This document shows positions 34,187 to 42,972 of a stretch of 57,402 bases of DNA, in pieces. This DNA is from Oscillospiraceae bacterium. Its GTDB lineage: Bacteria > Bacillota > Clostridia > Oscillospirales > Acutalibacteraceae. Under the pieces are notes generated by a model. The model ran no database searches. It saw nothing but the letters and a program-made list of their open reading frames with translations, and was not told the DNA's origin. How positions within the stretch are numbered: position 1 is the first letter of the stretch; each line of letters begins with the position of its first letter. The stretch is taken from contig SVPQ01000012.1 of NCBI GenBank assembly GCA_015065845.1, positions 1 through 57,402 on the forward strand, written 5' to 3'. The translations under genes were made by a program, and so were the position numbers.

Positions 34187-34798
34187 TTATTCGCCTAAAA
34201 TTTTCTTTAAAAATGTTCTTCTGTGCACTTTTGAAACACCGTATTTTTCAATCATTTCATAGTGCAGTTTTGTACCATACCCTTTGTGCTTACTGAATTG
34301 ATATTCAGGGTATTGTTTGTCAATCTCAAGCATAAATCTGTCACGGCTCACTTTTGCAATTATAGATGCAGCAGCAACTGAAATGCATTTACCATCACCT
34401 TTTACTATTGTTTCTTCTTTGACACCTGTTTTTGGGTATTGGTTACCATCAATATATGCAAAATCAGGTTTTATACTCAAGCCCTCAACTGCTCTTTTCA
34501 TTGCTAAAAATGTTGCATTCAAAATATTGATTTCGTCAATTTCTTCTTCAGTTGCAATACCAACACTGTAACAAACTGCATCTTTTATAATATCTTCATA
34601 AACTGCATCGCGTTTCTTTTCAGAGAGTTTTTTAGAGTCATTTAAAACAGGATGAGAGTAATTCTCCGGTAAAATAACCGCAGCGGCAAATACAGGCCCT
34701 GCAAGAGGTCCACGCCCCGCTTCATCTATACCACAAACCACCTTGTACCCTTTTTCGTGTGCTGTAATTTCGTAACTGTAATCTAACATATCTTTCAC
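34187..34798 (-). CDS. rnhB: Ribonuclease HII
   Basis: Removes misincorporated ribonucleotides and RNA from RNA-DNA hybrids. The 203 residues contain the acidic site in VCGIDEAGRGPLAGPVFAAAVIL (Asp-Glu), DSKKLSEKKRD, FAYIDGNQYPK, VKGDGKCISVAAASIIAKVSRDRFM, and the C-terminal YPEYQFSKHKGYGTKLHYEMIEKYG. These cover the RNase HII motifs in normal order. The ATG has AGGTGA upstream. It lies between rbgA and yraN, the usual place in Firmicutes. Confidence 0.96.
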   Translation of the reverse strand: MKDMLDYSYEITAHEKGYKVVCGIDEAGRGPLAGPVFAAAVILPENYSHPVLNDSKKLSEKKRDAVYEDIIKDAVCYSVGIATEEEIDEINILNATFLAMKRAVEGLSIKPDFAYIDGNQYPKTGVKEETIVKGDGKCISVAAASIIAKVSRDRFMLEIDKQYPEYQFSKHKGYGTKLHYEMIEKYGVSKVHRRTFLKKILGE

Positions 34799-34838
34799 CT
34801 ATAAAAATAAGAAGTCGGATTTTTATCCGACTTCTATT

Positions 34839-35777
34839 TTACTCGTATTCTTTTGGATATTCAAGAGTTAATTTACCTAATTTTCCTGCTCTGTATTCAT
34901 CCAGTAAAATTACAGATGCTCTTTCAGTATCTATTTCGCCACCTGAAATTAAGAAACCGCGTTTTCTGCCAATCATTTCTAAAATTTCATAATCCTCTTT
35001 GTCACTGAAATCTGTAATTTTAAATCGTTCTGTAAGTCTTTCAGCATAATCATTTTTTAAAACTGTTATAAGTTTAAGTGCAAGTGTTTCACTGTCTAAA
35101 ACTTCATCTTTAACAGAACCTATAAATGCTAATTTGTCACCAACTTTAGGGTCATCAAATTTAGGCCATAAAACACCGGGTGTGTCTAAAAGTTCAATAC
35201 CATTGCCAACTGCAAACCAACTGTTGCTTCTTGTAACACCGGGTTTGTCAGCAACTTTAGCACGGTTTCTGCCCGCCATTTTATTTATAAATGAAGATTT
35301 ACCTGTATTTGGTATGCCCACAACCATAACTCTCAATGGTTTACCCGCCATACCTTTTTCAGTATTCTTTTGAATTTTATCTTTTAAAATTTCACGAACT
35401 AATGGTAAATATGCATTTAAAGCCTTACCTGAACGACAATCTACAGGGAGTGCGTACATACCATTCTTTTTATAATACTCTACCCATTGTTTTGTTGCAT
35501 TTTCATCTGCAACATCACATTTATTGAGAAGAACTATTCTTGGTTTGTCACCTATCATCTCAGAAAGTTCCGGGTTAGATGAACTTAAAGGAATTCTTGC
35601 GTCAACAATTTCTGTCACTAAATCGACAAAAGGGAGACTTTCTTTTATAAGTCTTCTTGTTTTTGCCATGTGACCAGGGAACCACTGAACTATTTGTTTC
35701 TGTGAATCTGTACCTTTATTCTGTTCGTTCTTTTTTATATTGTTATTCTTCTTGTTGTTTTTCTTGTTCATAGTCAT
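34839..35777 (-). CDS. rbgA: Ribosome biogenesis GTPase RbgA (YlqF)
   Basis: Circularly permuted GTPase needed for late 50S assembly. The motif order proves the permutation: G4 LLNKCD first, then G1 VVGIPNTGKSSFINK, G2-like PGVTRS, and G3 LLDTPGVLWPKF. A C-terminal ANTAR-like RNA-binding helix domain follows. The opening IVQWFPGHMAKTRRLIKE is diagnostic. The N-terminal extension is Asn/Lys-rich (MNKKNNKKNNNIKKNEQNKG) and longer than usual. ATGs at 35777 and 35771 are both possible; both lie within the 3' end of the second signal peptidase gene, so translation is probably coupled. GGTGAT lies upstream. Confidence 0.94.
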   Translation of the reverse strand: MTMNKKNNKKNNNIKKNEQNKGTDSQKQIVQWFPGHMAKTRRLIKESLPFVDLVTEIVDARIPLSSSNPELSEMIGDKPRIVLLNKCDVADENATKQWVEYYKKNGMYALPVDCRSGKALNAYLPLVREILKDKIQKNTEKGMAGKPLRVMVVGIPNTGKSSFINKMAGRNRAKVADKPGVTRSNSWFAVGNGIELLDTPGVLWPKFDDPKVGDKLAFIGSVKDEVLDSETLALKLITVLKNDYAERLTERFKITDFSDKEDYEILEMIGRKRGFLISGGEIDTERASVILLDEYRAGKLGKLTLEYPKEYE

Positions 35778-36453
35778 AAATATCAAAATCACCAAATGGT
35801 AAAAGTCTTATTACTGCTTTACCCATAATATGTTTTTCATCTATTGCACCAATAAGTGTAGAACGGGAATCTGTTGAACCGTTACGATTATCACCCATAC
35901 AGAATAAATAACCCTCAGGCACTGTGTACGGGAATTGCATATAATCAATTTTTTCAATCATAAAATCTTCTTTTGTGTATGGTTCATCCAGTGCTTCACC
36001 ATCAACAAAAACAGTACCTGTACTGTAATCTATATCTACCGTCTGACCACCTGTTGCAATAACTCTCTTTATAAGTGGTTCATTAAAATAATTGTACTTT
36101 GTAGTAACAACTATATCACCATAAACATATTCTGACTTCTGCATAGTAACAAGCCAGTCGTTACCGTGAAGTGTATTTTCCATAGATTCGCCTTTAACAC
36201 CTACCAGACGGAATGCAAAAACGAATATAACTGCTATAATGATAAATGCAGTCATTACTATTGAAACAAAATCATAAACATTGAGTTGGAATTTTGTTTT
36301 TTTATCTATTTCAGGCTTTATTTCTTCCTTTTTTGCTTTACCTGAATCAACTTCTGTTACAAGTGCTTCTTCCAAATTTTCTGTTACAGAAGTTTCTACA
36401 GTTTCAGTTTCGTTTACAGACTCTAATTCTGTATTCATTTCATTTTGAGACAT
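35743..36453 (-). CDS. lepB: Signal peptidase I (second copy)
   Basis: Membrane serine/lysine peptidase that removes signal peptides. An acidic cytoplasmic N-terminus of about 65 residues (many Glu/Thr/Val) precedes a TM helix (FVSIVMTAFIIIAVIFVFAFRLV). The catalytic Ser lies in VKGESMENTLHGND, the catalytic Lys in PLIKRVIATGGQTVDI, and the box E region is FCMGDNRNGSTDSR. ATG 36453 is preceded by AAAGG at nine bases. It lies 1 base past the first copy's stop, so the pair is a tandem duplication. Long N-termini that differ between copies suggest distinct regulation. Confidence 0.92.
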   Translation of the reverse strand: MSQNEMNTELESVNETETVETSVTENLEEALVTEVDSGKAKKEEIKPEIDKKTKFQLNVYDFVSIVMTAFIIIAVIFVFAFRLVGVKGESMENTLHGNDWLVTMQKSEYVYGDIVVTTKYNYFNEPLIKRVIATGGQTVDIDYSTGTVFVDGEALDEPYTKEDFMIEKIDYMQFPYTVPEGYLFCMGDNRNGSTDSRSTLIGAIDEKHIMGKAVIRLLPFGDFDIYDYEQEKQQEE

Positions 36454-36454
36454 A

Positions 36455-37042
36455 TTACTCAACCTTTCCGAATGGTGAAATTCCGAAAACCACTTTACCT
36501 ATTATGTAGCGTTCATCAATACAACCTATTTCCGTTGAACGACTGTCAAGTGAATCACTTCTGTTATCACCTAACACAAAAACACATCCCTCAGGAACAG
36601 TTATAGGGAACGCAATATCAAACTGTTGAAGTGTAAGTTCTTCTGCATATTCTTCTTCAACACCATTAACTGTAACAATACCTGTGGCAAAGTTTATATC
36701 TACTTTATCGCCACCTAAAGCGATAATTCTTTTAACAATTGTTTTTTTAGATTCTGATGAAGTTGAAAGAACAACTATATCTCCAACTACAGGTTCATAA
36801 CCTCTTGCAGAAATAATAATTTTATCCCCATTATTTAAAGTTGGCATCATTGACGGACCACTTACATTAACAATTCTGAAAAACAATGTAAAAATAACAG
36901 TAATTACAAGTAAAGCCGCAACAATAGGTTCAAGAATATCAAAAATAGTTAATTTTGATTTTTCTTTTTTACCTTTTTTCTTCTTTTTGTTATCTTCTTC
37001 GTCATAGTTAAAATTTAAGGTTGTTTCTTCTGCTTTACTCAT
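36455..37042 (-). CDS. lepB: Signal peptidase I (first copy)
   Basis: Tandem paralogue of the next gene. From the ATG at 37042 (AAAGGTGG upstream) it has 195 residues. Order: a short cytoplasmic N-terminus with a Lys-rich block (DNKKKKKGKKEKSK), TM helix (IVAALLVITVIFTLFFRIV), catalytic Ser in VSGPSMMPTLNNGDKI, Lys in TIVKRIIALGGDKVDI, and box E VLGDNRSDSLDSR. Substrate-facing residues differ from the second copy (SMMPTL against SMENTL). It follows rplS after a hairpin that could attenuate transcription (37099-37120). Confidence 0.92.
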   Translation of the reverse strand: MSKAEETTLNFNYDEEDNKKKKKGKKEKSKLTIFDILEPIVAALLVITVIFTLFFRIVNVSGPSMMPTLNNGDKIIISARGYEPVVGDIVVLSTSSESKKTIVKRIIALGGDKVDINFATGIVTVNGVEEEYAEELTLQQFDIAFPITVPEGCVFVLGDNRSDSLDSRSTEIGCIDERYIIGKVVFGISPFGKVE

Positions 37043-37098
37043 TTTTCTGCCACCTTTCAAAATATAATATATATAAACATAATAATATTAAACAATGA

Positions 37099-37120
37099 GG
37101 GGCAGATTTTCACCTGCCCC
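37099..37120 (-). terminator. Hairpin between rplS and lepB (terminator or attenuator)
   Basis: A GGGGCAG/CTGCCCC stem with an 8-base loop follows the rplS stop; the downstream TCATTGTTTAAT is only partly T-rich. It probably reduces read-through from the strongly expressed ribosomal gene into lepB. Confidence 0.6.
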
Positions 37121-37135
37121 ACGCTTTGTTTGGCA

Positions 37136-37480
37136 TTAGCCAATTCTTTCTTTAACCTTAGAAGCCTTACCAACTCTGTCACGAAGATAATAAAGTTTTG
37201 CTCTACGAACTTTACCGTAACGAACAACTTTAACATCTGCAACATTTGGTGAGTTTACAGGGAATACTCTTTCAACACCAACACCGTAAGAAACACGGCG
37301 AACTGTGAATGTTTCTGTAACACCGCTACCATTGATAGCAATTACAGTACCCTCGAAAACCTGAATTCTTTCTCTTTCACCTTCACGGATTTTAACGTCT
37401 ACTTTTACAGTATCGCCAATTGAGAAAGCTGGTTTTTCAGCCTTAAGGCTGTCTTGTGCAATAAGTTTTAATGCGTCCAT
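37136..37480 (-). CDS. rplS: 50S ribosomal protein L19
   Basis: Large-subunit protein near the 30S interface, 114 residues from the ATG at 37480 (GGAGG 7 bases upstream). A much longer open frame to 37588 is an artefact of the leader. Sequence [48 protein letters not shown] and C-terminal [31 protein letters not shown] are full-length and conserved. It heads the lepB-lepB-rbgA-rnhB-yraN run. The usual upstream rimM-trmD genes are absent; a two-component system lies upstream instead. Confidence 0.97.
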   Translation of the reverse strand: MDALKLIAQDSLKAEKPAFSIGDTVKVDVKIREGERERIQVFEGTVIAINGSGVTETFTVRRVSYGVGVERVFPVNSPNVADVKVVRYGKVRRAKLYYLRDRVGKASKVKERIG

Positions 37481-37594
37481 ATTAAACCTCCGAATTTTTT
37501 CAAGCGTTCTTGCTGCAGAGCAGTAGCGGACCGCCAGCTTTAATGTTGCCATTAACTGCCGTTGCAACCTATCGATTACAACGCACACATAGAC
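37481..37594 (-). promoter_or_regulatory. rplS leader, candidate L19 autoregulatory RNA
   Basis: About 114 untranslated bases fold into several hairpins on the minus strand: GTTGC...GCAAC, GCTG...CAGC and CAAG-AACG-CTTG just upstream of the GGAGG site. Firmicutes rplS genes often carry an L19 leader; I infer this from position and structure and did not match a covariance model. Confidence 0.42.
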
Positions 37595-37600
37595 TTTAGT

Positions 37601-37629
37601 ATAATACCATAACTAAATGCAAATTGCAA
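37601..37629 (-). promoter_or_regulatory. rplS promoter
   Basis: On the minus strand TTGCAA (37629-37624) and TATTAT (37606-37601) are separated by 17 bases, placing the start at the beginning of the structured leader. Confidence 0.65.
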
Positions 37630-37647
37630 TAGAAAATGTTAAACAAA

Positions 37648-39081
37648 TTAAAGTGTATCTTCAGAACCCTTTTCTGTTATTTTTACTATAGGAATACGCA
37701 TTTCTGCTGTAAACTTATCTTTCTTTTCCAGATAAGAAAATTCAATATTTAAAGATTTACAAAGTCTCTCACAAGTTTTAAGCCCGATTTTTGAACTTTC
37801 TACAGGGTTATTTATTTCTTTGATATAGTTTATAAGTTTAAGATTTAAAAGCTCTCCGTTTTTAGTAACAGAAGCAAGAACCGGTTTTTTTAAGTCTGCA
37901 TATTTATTGATATTTGAAAACAGATTATCAAACACCCTTTTTAAAACAAGTGCATCTACATTAATAGTTATATTATTTATTAAAATTGTACAGGCAACCT
38001 CTGTACCACCTGCTTTGAGTTCTGCGAGTGGTTCACCTATTAACTGACCTAAAAGAATAGTTGCGTCTTCATTAGTACAATTAACATGAACTTCTGGTGC
38101 ACCAAACACAAGTGAATACCTGAAAAGTTCTTCAGTCAGTTCTTTTAATCTGTAAATTTTATCATGACAGCGGTTGAGGTAACTCTCACACTCTTCCTGA
38201 CTTGAATATTGTTTGTTATGAAGAATATCAGAATATCCGACAAGTGAAGTCAATGGATTTCTTATATCGTGAGAAATAGAAGTTATAAGCTCCTGATTTG
38301 CTTTCCACGCTTTATTTTCGCTTTGAATTTTATCGACAAGTGTACTCCTCATTATTTCAATATCATGAGAAAGAATTGTAACCTCATCGCGTCCATCCAG
38401 TGTTATTGGCTTATTTAAATCGCCACCACTTACCTGTGACACTTGTTCCGAAAGATTTTTCACCCTTAATCTTAAACGGTTATTAAATCCGCTCGTTATA
38501 GAAAAGAACACTACAAAAAATATGGTTGCCGCAATACAAAGTACAATGGTTGTGTAGACAAGAGAATATTCGTGACCGATTGTCACCGCACAAACACCAT
38601 CTTTAAACGCAACAGAGTAAATTGTTCTGTCATAGTTACTGTATAAATTACCTTCGCCCAGAGCATCATCTAAAAAAGAATAATCATTATTAATACTATT
38701 CCCTGAATTATCAGGCAGTTTATCAGGCGAAATCACTTCATCACCACTTATTTCAAAATCCTTTAAAAAGACTTTATCCTCTCTGTAAACTGTAAGGTAA
38801 ACAGTGTCGTCATACTGACTTATCCATTCATCAAATTTTTTTGCATCAGTAGAGGCAACATCATTCTGTTCTACAAAATCAACAAATGACTGATAAAGTT
38901 CCACATCGCGTTCTGCTTCTGCCTCTTCACTTAAGAAGAATTCGTCAACTACTCTTACGCCTACTTCAAAAGTCACAAAAGATGAAACTATTCCCATAAT
39001 AAGAGCAAACAAAACACATAATACAATTCTTGTCTTGAAAGATATGAATTTTTTACCATTCACTGTTTTTTGCTTAGTCAA
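37648..39081 (-). CDS. Two-component sensor histidine kinase
   Basis: Membrane kinase of 477 residues that starts at TTG (39081) with GGAAAGGGG upstream, overlapping the end of the response regulator by 8 bases. Two TM helices (TRIVLCVLFALIMGIVSSFVTF and TTIVLCIAATIFFVVFFSITSGF) enclose an extracytoplasmic sensor of about 135 residues. A HAMP domain follows, then HisKA with His in SISHDIRNPLTSLVGYSDIL, and the HATPase N-box LKRVFDNLFSNINKYAD. The D-box/G-box region (INYIKEINNPVESSKIGLKTCERL) is degenerate compared with DxGxG, a form I recall in some Firmicutes kinases. Stimulus unknown. Confidence 0.9.
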   Translation of the reverse strand: MTKQKTVNGKKFISFKTRIVLCVLFALIMGIVSSFVTFEVGVRVVDEFFLSEEAEAERDVELYQSFVDFVEQNDVASTDAKKFDEWISQYDDTVYLTVYREDKVFLKDFEISGDEVISPDKLPDNSGNSINNDYSFLDDALGEGNLYSNYDRTIYSVAFKDGVCAVTIGHEYSLVYTTIVLCIAATIFFVVFFSITSGFNNRLRLRVKNLSEQVSQVSGGDLNKPITLDGRDEVTILSHDIEIMRSTLVDKIQSENKAWKANQELITSISHDIRNPLTSLVGYSDILHNKQYSSQEECESYLNRCHDKIYRLKELTEELFRYSLVFGAPEVHVNCTNEDATILLGQLIGEPLAELKAGGTEVACTILINNITINVDALVLKRVFDNLFSNINKYADLKKPVLASVTKNGELLNLKLINYIKEINNPVESSKIGLKTCERLCKSLNIEFSYLEKKDKFTAEMRIPIVKITEKGSEDTL

Positions 39082-39763
39082 ATTGGTACCCCTTTCCCCA
39101 GATAGTTTTTAAGAATACAGGGTTAGTATGGTCATCTTCAATTTTCTTGCGAAGATTCAAGATATGCACCATAATTGTGTTCTGGGCAGATGAAACATAT
39201 TTTTCATCCCATACAACTTCATAAAGTGTTTTTGTATCAACTGGTTTACCTTTGTTTTTAAGAAAGAAACAAAGCATATCAAATTCAGTATCTGTAAGAT
39301 TTAATAACGCACCGGACTTATATGCTTTTTTAGAGTTTTCATCTATTGTTATTATATCTGCTTCACCATTCTCATAACCTTTACCGGCATAATCACGGTA
39401 GCGTCTTATTAAAGAATTGACTTTCATTAAAAGTTCATTTTGCGAAAATGGTTTACCTAAAAAGTCATCGCCACCATTAGCGTACGCTTCTTCTTTGTCA
39501 CTTTCCTGTGTTTTGGCAGTTAAAAACAGTACTGGAACTTTACTGAATTCTCTTATTTTTTTTATAACTGTTATTCCGTCTTCGTGTGGCATCATAACAT
39601 CTAAAATCATTAAATCCACAGATGGATTTTCTTTAAGAATTTTCATTGCATTTTTTCCGTCTGCCGAAGAAAAAACTTCATAACCATTTGAACTTAATAA
39701 AAGTTCCAGAATTTCTCTTATATCGGGTTCATCATCAACAATTAAAACTTTTCTTAGTTTCAT
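39074..39763 (-). CDS. OmpR/PhoB-family response regulator
   Basis: DNA-binding response regulator of 229 residues. REC domain: VLIVDDEPDIREILELLLSSNGYEVFSS, phospho-acceptor Asp in LMILDVMMPHEDG (about residue 55), and LGKPF lysine. Winged-helix domain: LTDTEFDMLCFFLKNKGKPVDTKTLYEVVWDEKYVSSAQNTIMVHILNLRKKIEDD and the C-terminal IWGKGYQFD. It pairs with the overlapping sensor kinase. Target genes are unknown. The ATG follows GGAAGGTAAAAAAA. Confidence 0.95.
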   Translation of the reverse strand: MKLRKVLIVDDEPDIREILELLLSSNGYEVFSSADGKNAMKILKENPSVDLMILDVMMPHEDGITVIKKIREFSKVPVLFLTAKTQESDKEEAYANGGDDFLGKPFSQNELLMKVNSLIRRYRDYAGKGYENGEADIITIDENSKKAYKSGALLNLTDTEFDMLCFFLKNKGKPVDTKTLYEVVWDEKYVSSAQNTIMVHILNLRKKIEDDHTNPVFLKTIWGKGYQFD

Positions 39764-39790
39764 TTTTTTTACCTTCCGTTTTATTATAGC

Positions 39791-39827
39791 AATAAAAACC
39801 CCGAACTCATACAGACCTGAGTCGGGG
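39791..39827 (-). terminator. Terminator after the SipL-like gene
   Basis: On the minus strand a CCCCGACTC...GAGTTCGGGG stem with one bulge is followed by TTTTTATT. It separates the SipL-like gene from the two-component operon. Confidence 0.88.
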
Positions 39828-39874
39828 AAGTTCTTTTATTATTATACGATATAATGTCGGTTTATTCAAGTGTT

Positions 39875-41401
39875 TTATGCAGACGGAATAAAGAGCATTT
39901 TTATATCGCCTGTTGTATCACCTTCAAGATTATTCTCAATAGCAATACTGTTTACTGTTGTGTTATATCTTTTAGCAATATCCCATAAAGATTCTTCACA
40001 CTTCGGGAAATAAACAGTTATAGCACTGTTATTGCGTTTTTCAGTTTCTTTGCCCTCGCAAATTTCAGTAACAACATCAATTTCAGTTTCACCGAACACA
40101 GAGCAATTTATCTGCATCTCTGCTTTAACATCAATCTGGTCTTTATTTTTTAAGATACACTCAAATGAAGATACTGTAACCTCCGGCACTGACTCAGTAT
40201 GAATATCACCACTTTCTGTTTTTCTTTCATAACGGTAATCAAGCATTTTTTCAGTAGTAACAATGCTACCGAGAGTATCTTTTAAAAGCATTGTAGCTTT
40301 TAAAGAACCACAAACGGATATAAGACCATCTTTAAAAGAAAGCGTTGGTTCAGTCGTTTCACAGAAAGAGTCTAAAATACAATCAACACCTGTATTTTTA
40401 ACATCAATCGAGTCTTTATAAATATAAGTATCTCTTATAGCGTCAAGTGCAGAATAAAACTTCATTTTTTTGTAAGTCAAATCAATTGCACCATTTATTG
40501 CATAGGCATCGGTTATAACACAAAGTTCTTTCTGTTCCCACATTGTTACACCTGCATTTACAGTAACTGCAACATCAAGACTTCTGCCTTCACTTTGCGA
40601 GTCATTTTTTATTATTACATCTACACCGGTTACATCTAGTGTAATATCACCGGTAAATTGTTCTTCCATACCATCAAATTCTAAAATCTGATTTATTGGT
40701 AAAATTCTTCTAATTGTTCTTATTACACTTTTGTCTTCATTAGGTACAAAAGCAATTTCAACAATAGTTTCACCTTTAATCATAATTTTGTTACTTATTT
40801 TTCTTGTTTCACCCAAAACAGAAACTGCATTCGCTCTTATTAAAAAAGCGGCTGTTTCATTATCAAGCACAAAAGTGTCGCTCATAGAAAACATTTTGCT
40901 TTTTTTACAACCTAAAGACATTGCAGAAAGTTCTCTTTTCTTTTCTTCAATCCCCTCAGAGTTACCTGTAAGCAGAATTTTTTCTGAAAGTTTACCGAAT
41001 GCACATACAGTTATACCTACACCTGCTTTTATTTCTGCTCTTTTGGTGTTGGTTGCTCTGCAATTAACAAAATTAAGTGCAGTTTTAACTTTTACATCTT
41101 CAGCGTCAAGAAATGCAGAGTTTTCTGCATAACGGGTGAAACTTCTTGTTTGTGAAAAACTGTAAATGCAGTTATCATTACCAATATAAACCATTCTTAA
41201 CTCACAAGTGCCGTCAACAGTTACCCTCTCACCGACAGTGGTATATGAATTAATTTTTGGTATCGCCTGAGATTTTACTATTCTTAAAATTTCGGGCATA
41301 TATTCCGGCAAAGAAATCTCTGCTTCAACACATTCTTCCACTGTTGTTTCGTAAGTTCTTTTTAAACTGCAATATTCTGTATTTTCTAAAGAAATATCCA
41401 T
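39875..41401 (-). CDS. SPOCS (DUF3794) and LysM domain protein, SipL-like
   Basis: Probable spore-coat morphogenesis protein of 508 residues. The N-terminal half shows DUF3794 features (EECVEAEISLPEYMPEILRIVKSQAIPKINSYTTVGERVTVDGTCELRMVYI). Further SPOCS-like repeats follow around 170-300 and 320-440. A C-terminal LysM (about 460-505: CEESLWDIAKRYNTTVNSIAIENNL) completes the layout of Clostridioides SipL, which binds SpoIVA and tethers the coat. It has no signal peptide, as expected for a mother-cell cytoplasmic protein. This is the clearest hint that the organism can sporulate or derives from spore formers. An AGGGAG ribosome site precedes the ATG. Confidence 0.83.
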   Translation of the reverse strand: MDISLENTEYCSLKRTYETTVEECVEAEISLPEYMPEILRIVKSQAIPKINSYTTVGERVTVDGTCELRMVYIGNDNCIYSFSQTRSFTRYAENSAFLDAEDVKVKTALNFVNCRATNTKRAEIKAGVGITVCAFGKLSEKILLTGNSEGIEEKKRELSAMSLGCKKSKMFSMSDTFVLDNETAAFLIRANAVSVLGETRKISNKIMIKGETIVEIAFVPNEDKSVIRTIRRILPINQILEFDGMEEQFTGDITLDVTGVDVIIKNDSQSEGRSLDVAVTVNAGVTMWEQKELCVITDAYAINGAIDLTYKKMKFYSALDAIRDTYIYKDSIDVKNTGVDCILDSFCETTEPTLSFKDGLISVCGSLKATMLLKDTLGSIVTTEKMLDYRYERKTESGDIHTESVPEVTVSSFECILKNKDQIDVKAEMQINCSVFGETEIDVVTEICEGKETEKRNNSAITVYFPKCEESLWDIAKRYNTTVNSIAIENNLEGDTTGDIKMLFIPSA

Positions 41402-41457
41402 AAAAATAAACTCCCTTCATATATTCTCTAACAAAATATATGAAGGAAAGTTTTTAA

Positions 41458-42972
41458 TTATTCATTTGTTGTGTCTTCTTCAGTCTCTTCTTCAATTACC
41501 GGCTCATAAATACTGTTATAAAGCATTTCTCTGTTTTCACTGAAATTAATAGCGATTGAAGAACCATCCCATTTAGACTCAAACCACCATGTATCTTCAA
41601 ATGGTAATTGTTGAGAAACTAAAAGTTTGTCCATTTCAAGACCTGTTTTTGAAACACAGGAAACCATACTTAAAATAAGGCTTGTAAATTCTGACTTGCT
41701 CAAAGATGTTTCTATATTAGGTGCGACATCTTTTGCAGTTGAAATAAGACCGAAAATGTTACCTGTCAAAAGTTCTTTTTTAACATTTTCTGCAATTGCA
41801 GCTATAACTTTTCTCTGACGGTATGTTCTCATAAAATCAGAGTCGAGTTTTCTTATACGGGCATACCACAATGCCTGATAACCATTAAGGTGAACACTTT
41901 CGCCACTTTCAAAATGGTCAGGTTTTGTTTCTTTTTTGTAGTTGTGACGGTTGTTTATATAATCTGCTTCGTCTTCGGTTACTTCAATATCTATACCGCC
42001 AAGACCATCGACAAGTTCTGTAAACATATTGAAATTAACAACTGCATAACCGTCAATTTTAATATTGAAATTCTGTTCGATAGTCTTTATAAGTAAGTTT
42101 GCACCACCCCAGGCATAAGCCGCGTTGATTTTCGCTTCACATTCGCCGGGGATATCTACATGAGTATCACGAAGAATAGATGTAACAATTACCCTGCCGA
42201 CCTTTTTGTTGACAGAAATAATCATAATACTGTCACTTCGTGAAGCGCCGCCTTTTTCTTTATCGGCACCAATAAACAGAATATTTTTCACATCAGGACT
42301 ACTTGAAAGTGCATCAACATTTTCAATGTGTTCAATCTCTTCACCTTTTGTGAAGTTGTCAACAATACCACTTGCAGAACTTAATAAAACACCACCGAAC
42401 GCTATAACTACTGCAAGAAAAACCGCTAATACAACTACAAATTTAGGTGTTTTTCTTTTTTGCTTCTTCTTTTCCTGAACGAGTTTACCTCTACGCATTT
42501 CATAATCTGAAATTTCGTCTTCGTCTAAATCCATTCGCTGATTTCTTATAGCGGTAGGTGCCGGTCTTGTTTGTCCTCGTGCTTCTAAAACCGCTCTTTG
42601 TTGCCTTGGAGCAATAGGAATATCTTCATATTCTGTTTCACGCTCTATACGTCTTGAAGCCCTTAACTGTGAAAGAGAAATATCACTGTTGCTATAAACA
42701 TCTTCATATTCTCTGGGGGTATCTGTTATAGTCAGAATATCTTCAGGTTCATCTTTTGAATTTGACCAGACATCATCTGCGTAAGGGTTATTAATAAAAG
42801 TGCGCATATTATTCGCTTTCGAAGTACTACTGAAAATATCGCGTGAATTTTCTTCTACACTTTCACTTTCTACTTCTGTTTCATTAAGAAGGTCTAGGTA
42901 GTCGGTATTATAATCGCGTTTTTCAGTATTGCTACCAAGATTACCAAATGAAAAATCGTTATTATCAGCCAT
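41458..42972 (-). CDS. LytR-CpsA-Psr (LCP) family protein
   Basis: Membrane-bound phosphotransferase family that attaches wall teichoic acids or polysaccharides to peptidoglycan. The 504-residue protein has a long, acidic, disordered cytoplasmic N-terminus (about 1-170), a TM helix (KFVVVLAVFLAVVIAFGGVLLSS), and the LCP domain: NILFIGADKEKGGASRSDSIMIISVNKKVGRVIVTSILRDTHVDIPG, INAAYAWGGANLLIKTIEQNFNIKIDGYAVVNF, and YARIRKLDSDFMRTYRQRKVI. Key Arg and Asp residues are present. The start overlaps the TetR stop by 8 bases, suggesting one transcript. The acidic N-terminus is longer than in LytR and could be a phosphorylation target. Confidence 0.92.
   Translation of the reverse strand: MADNNDFSFGNLGSNTEKRDYNTDYLDLLNETEVESESVEENSRDIFSSTSKANNMRTFINNPYADDVWSNSKDEPEDILTITDTPREYEDVYSNSDISLSQLRASRRIERETEYEDIPIAPRQQRAVLEARGQTRPAPTAIRNQRMDLDEDEISDYEMRRGKLVQEKKKQKRKTPKFVVVLAVFLAVVIAFGGVLLSSASGIVDNFTKGEEIEHIENVDALSSSPDVKNILFIGADKEKGGASRSDSIMIISVNKKVGRVIVTSILRDTHVDIPGECEAKINAAYAWGGANLLIKTIEQNFNIKIDGYAVVNFNMFTELVDGLGGIDIEVTEDEADYINNRHNYKKETKPDHFESGESVHLNGYQALWYARIRKLDSDFMRTYRQRKVIAAIAENVKKELLTGNIFGLISTAKDVAPNIETSLSKSEFTSLILSMVSCVSKTGLEMDKLLVSQQLPFEDTWWFESKWDGSSIAINFSENREMLYNSIYEPVIEEETEEDTTNE

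Noticed and set aside
37481..37588. N-terminal extension of ribosomal protein L19
   Set aside because: L19 starts at MDALKLIAQ behind GGAGG; the extension is the structured leader read through by chance.
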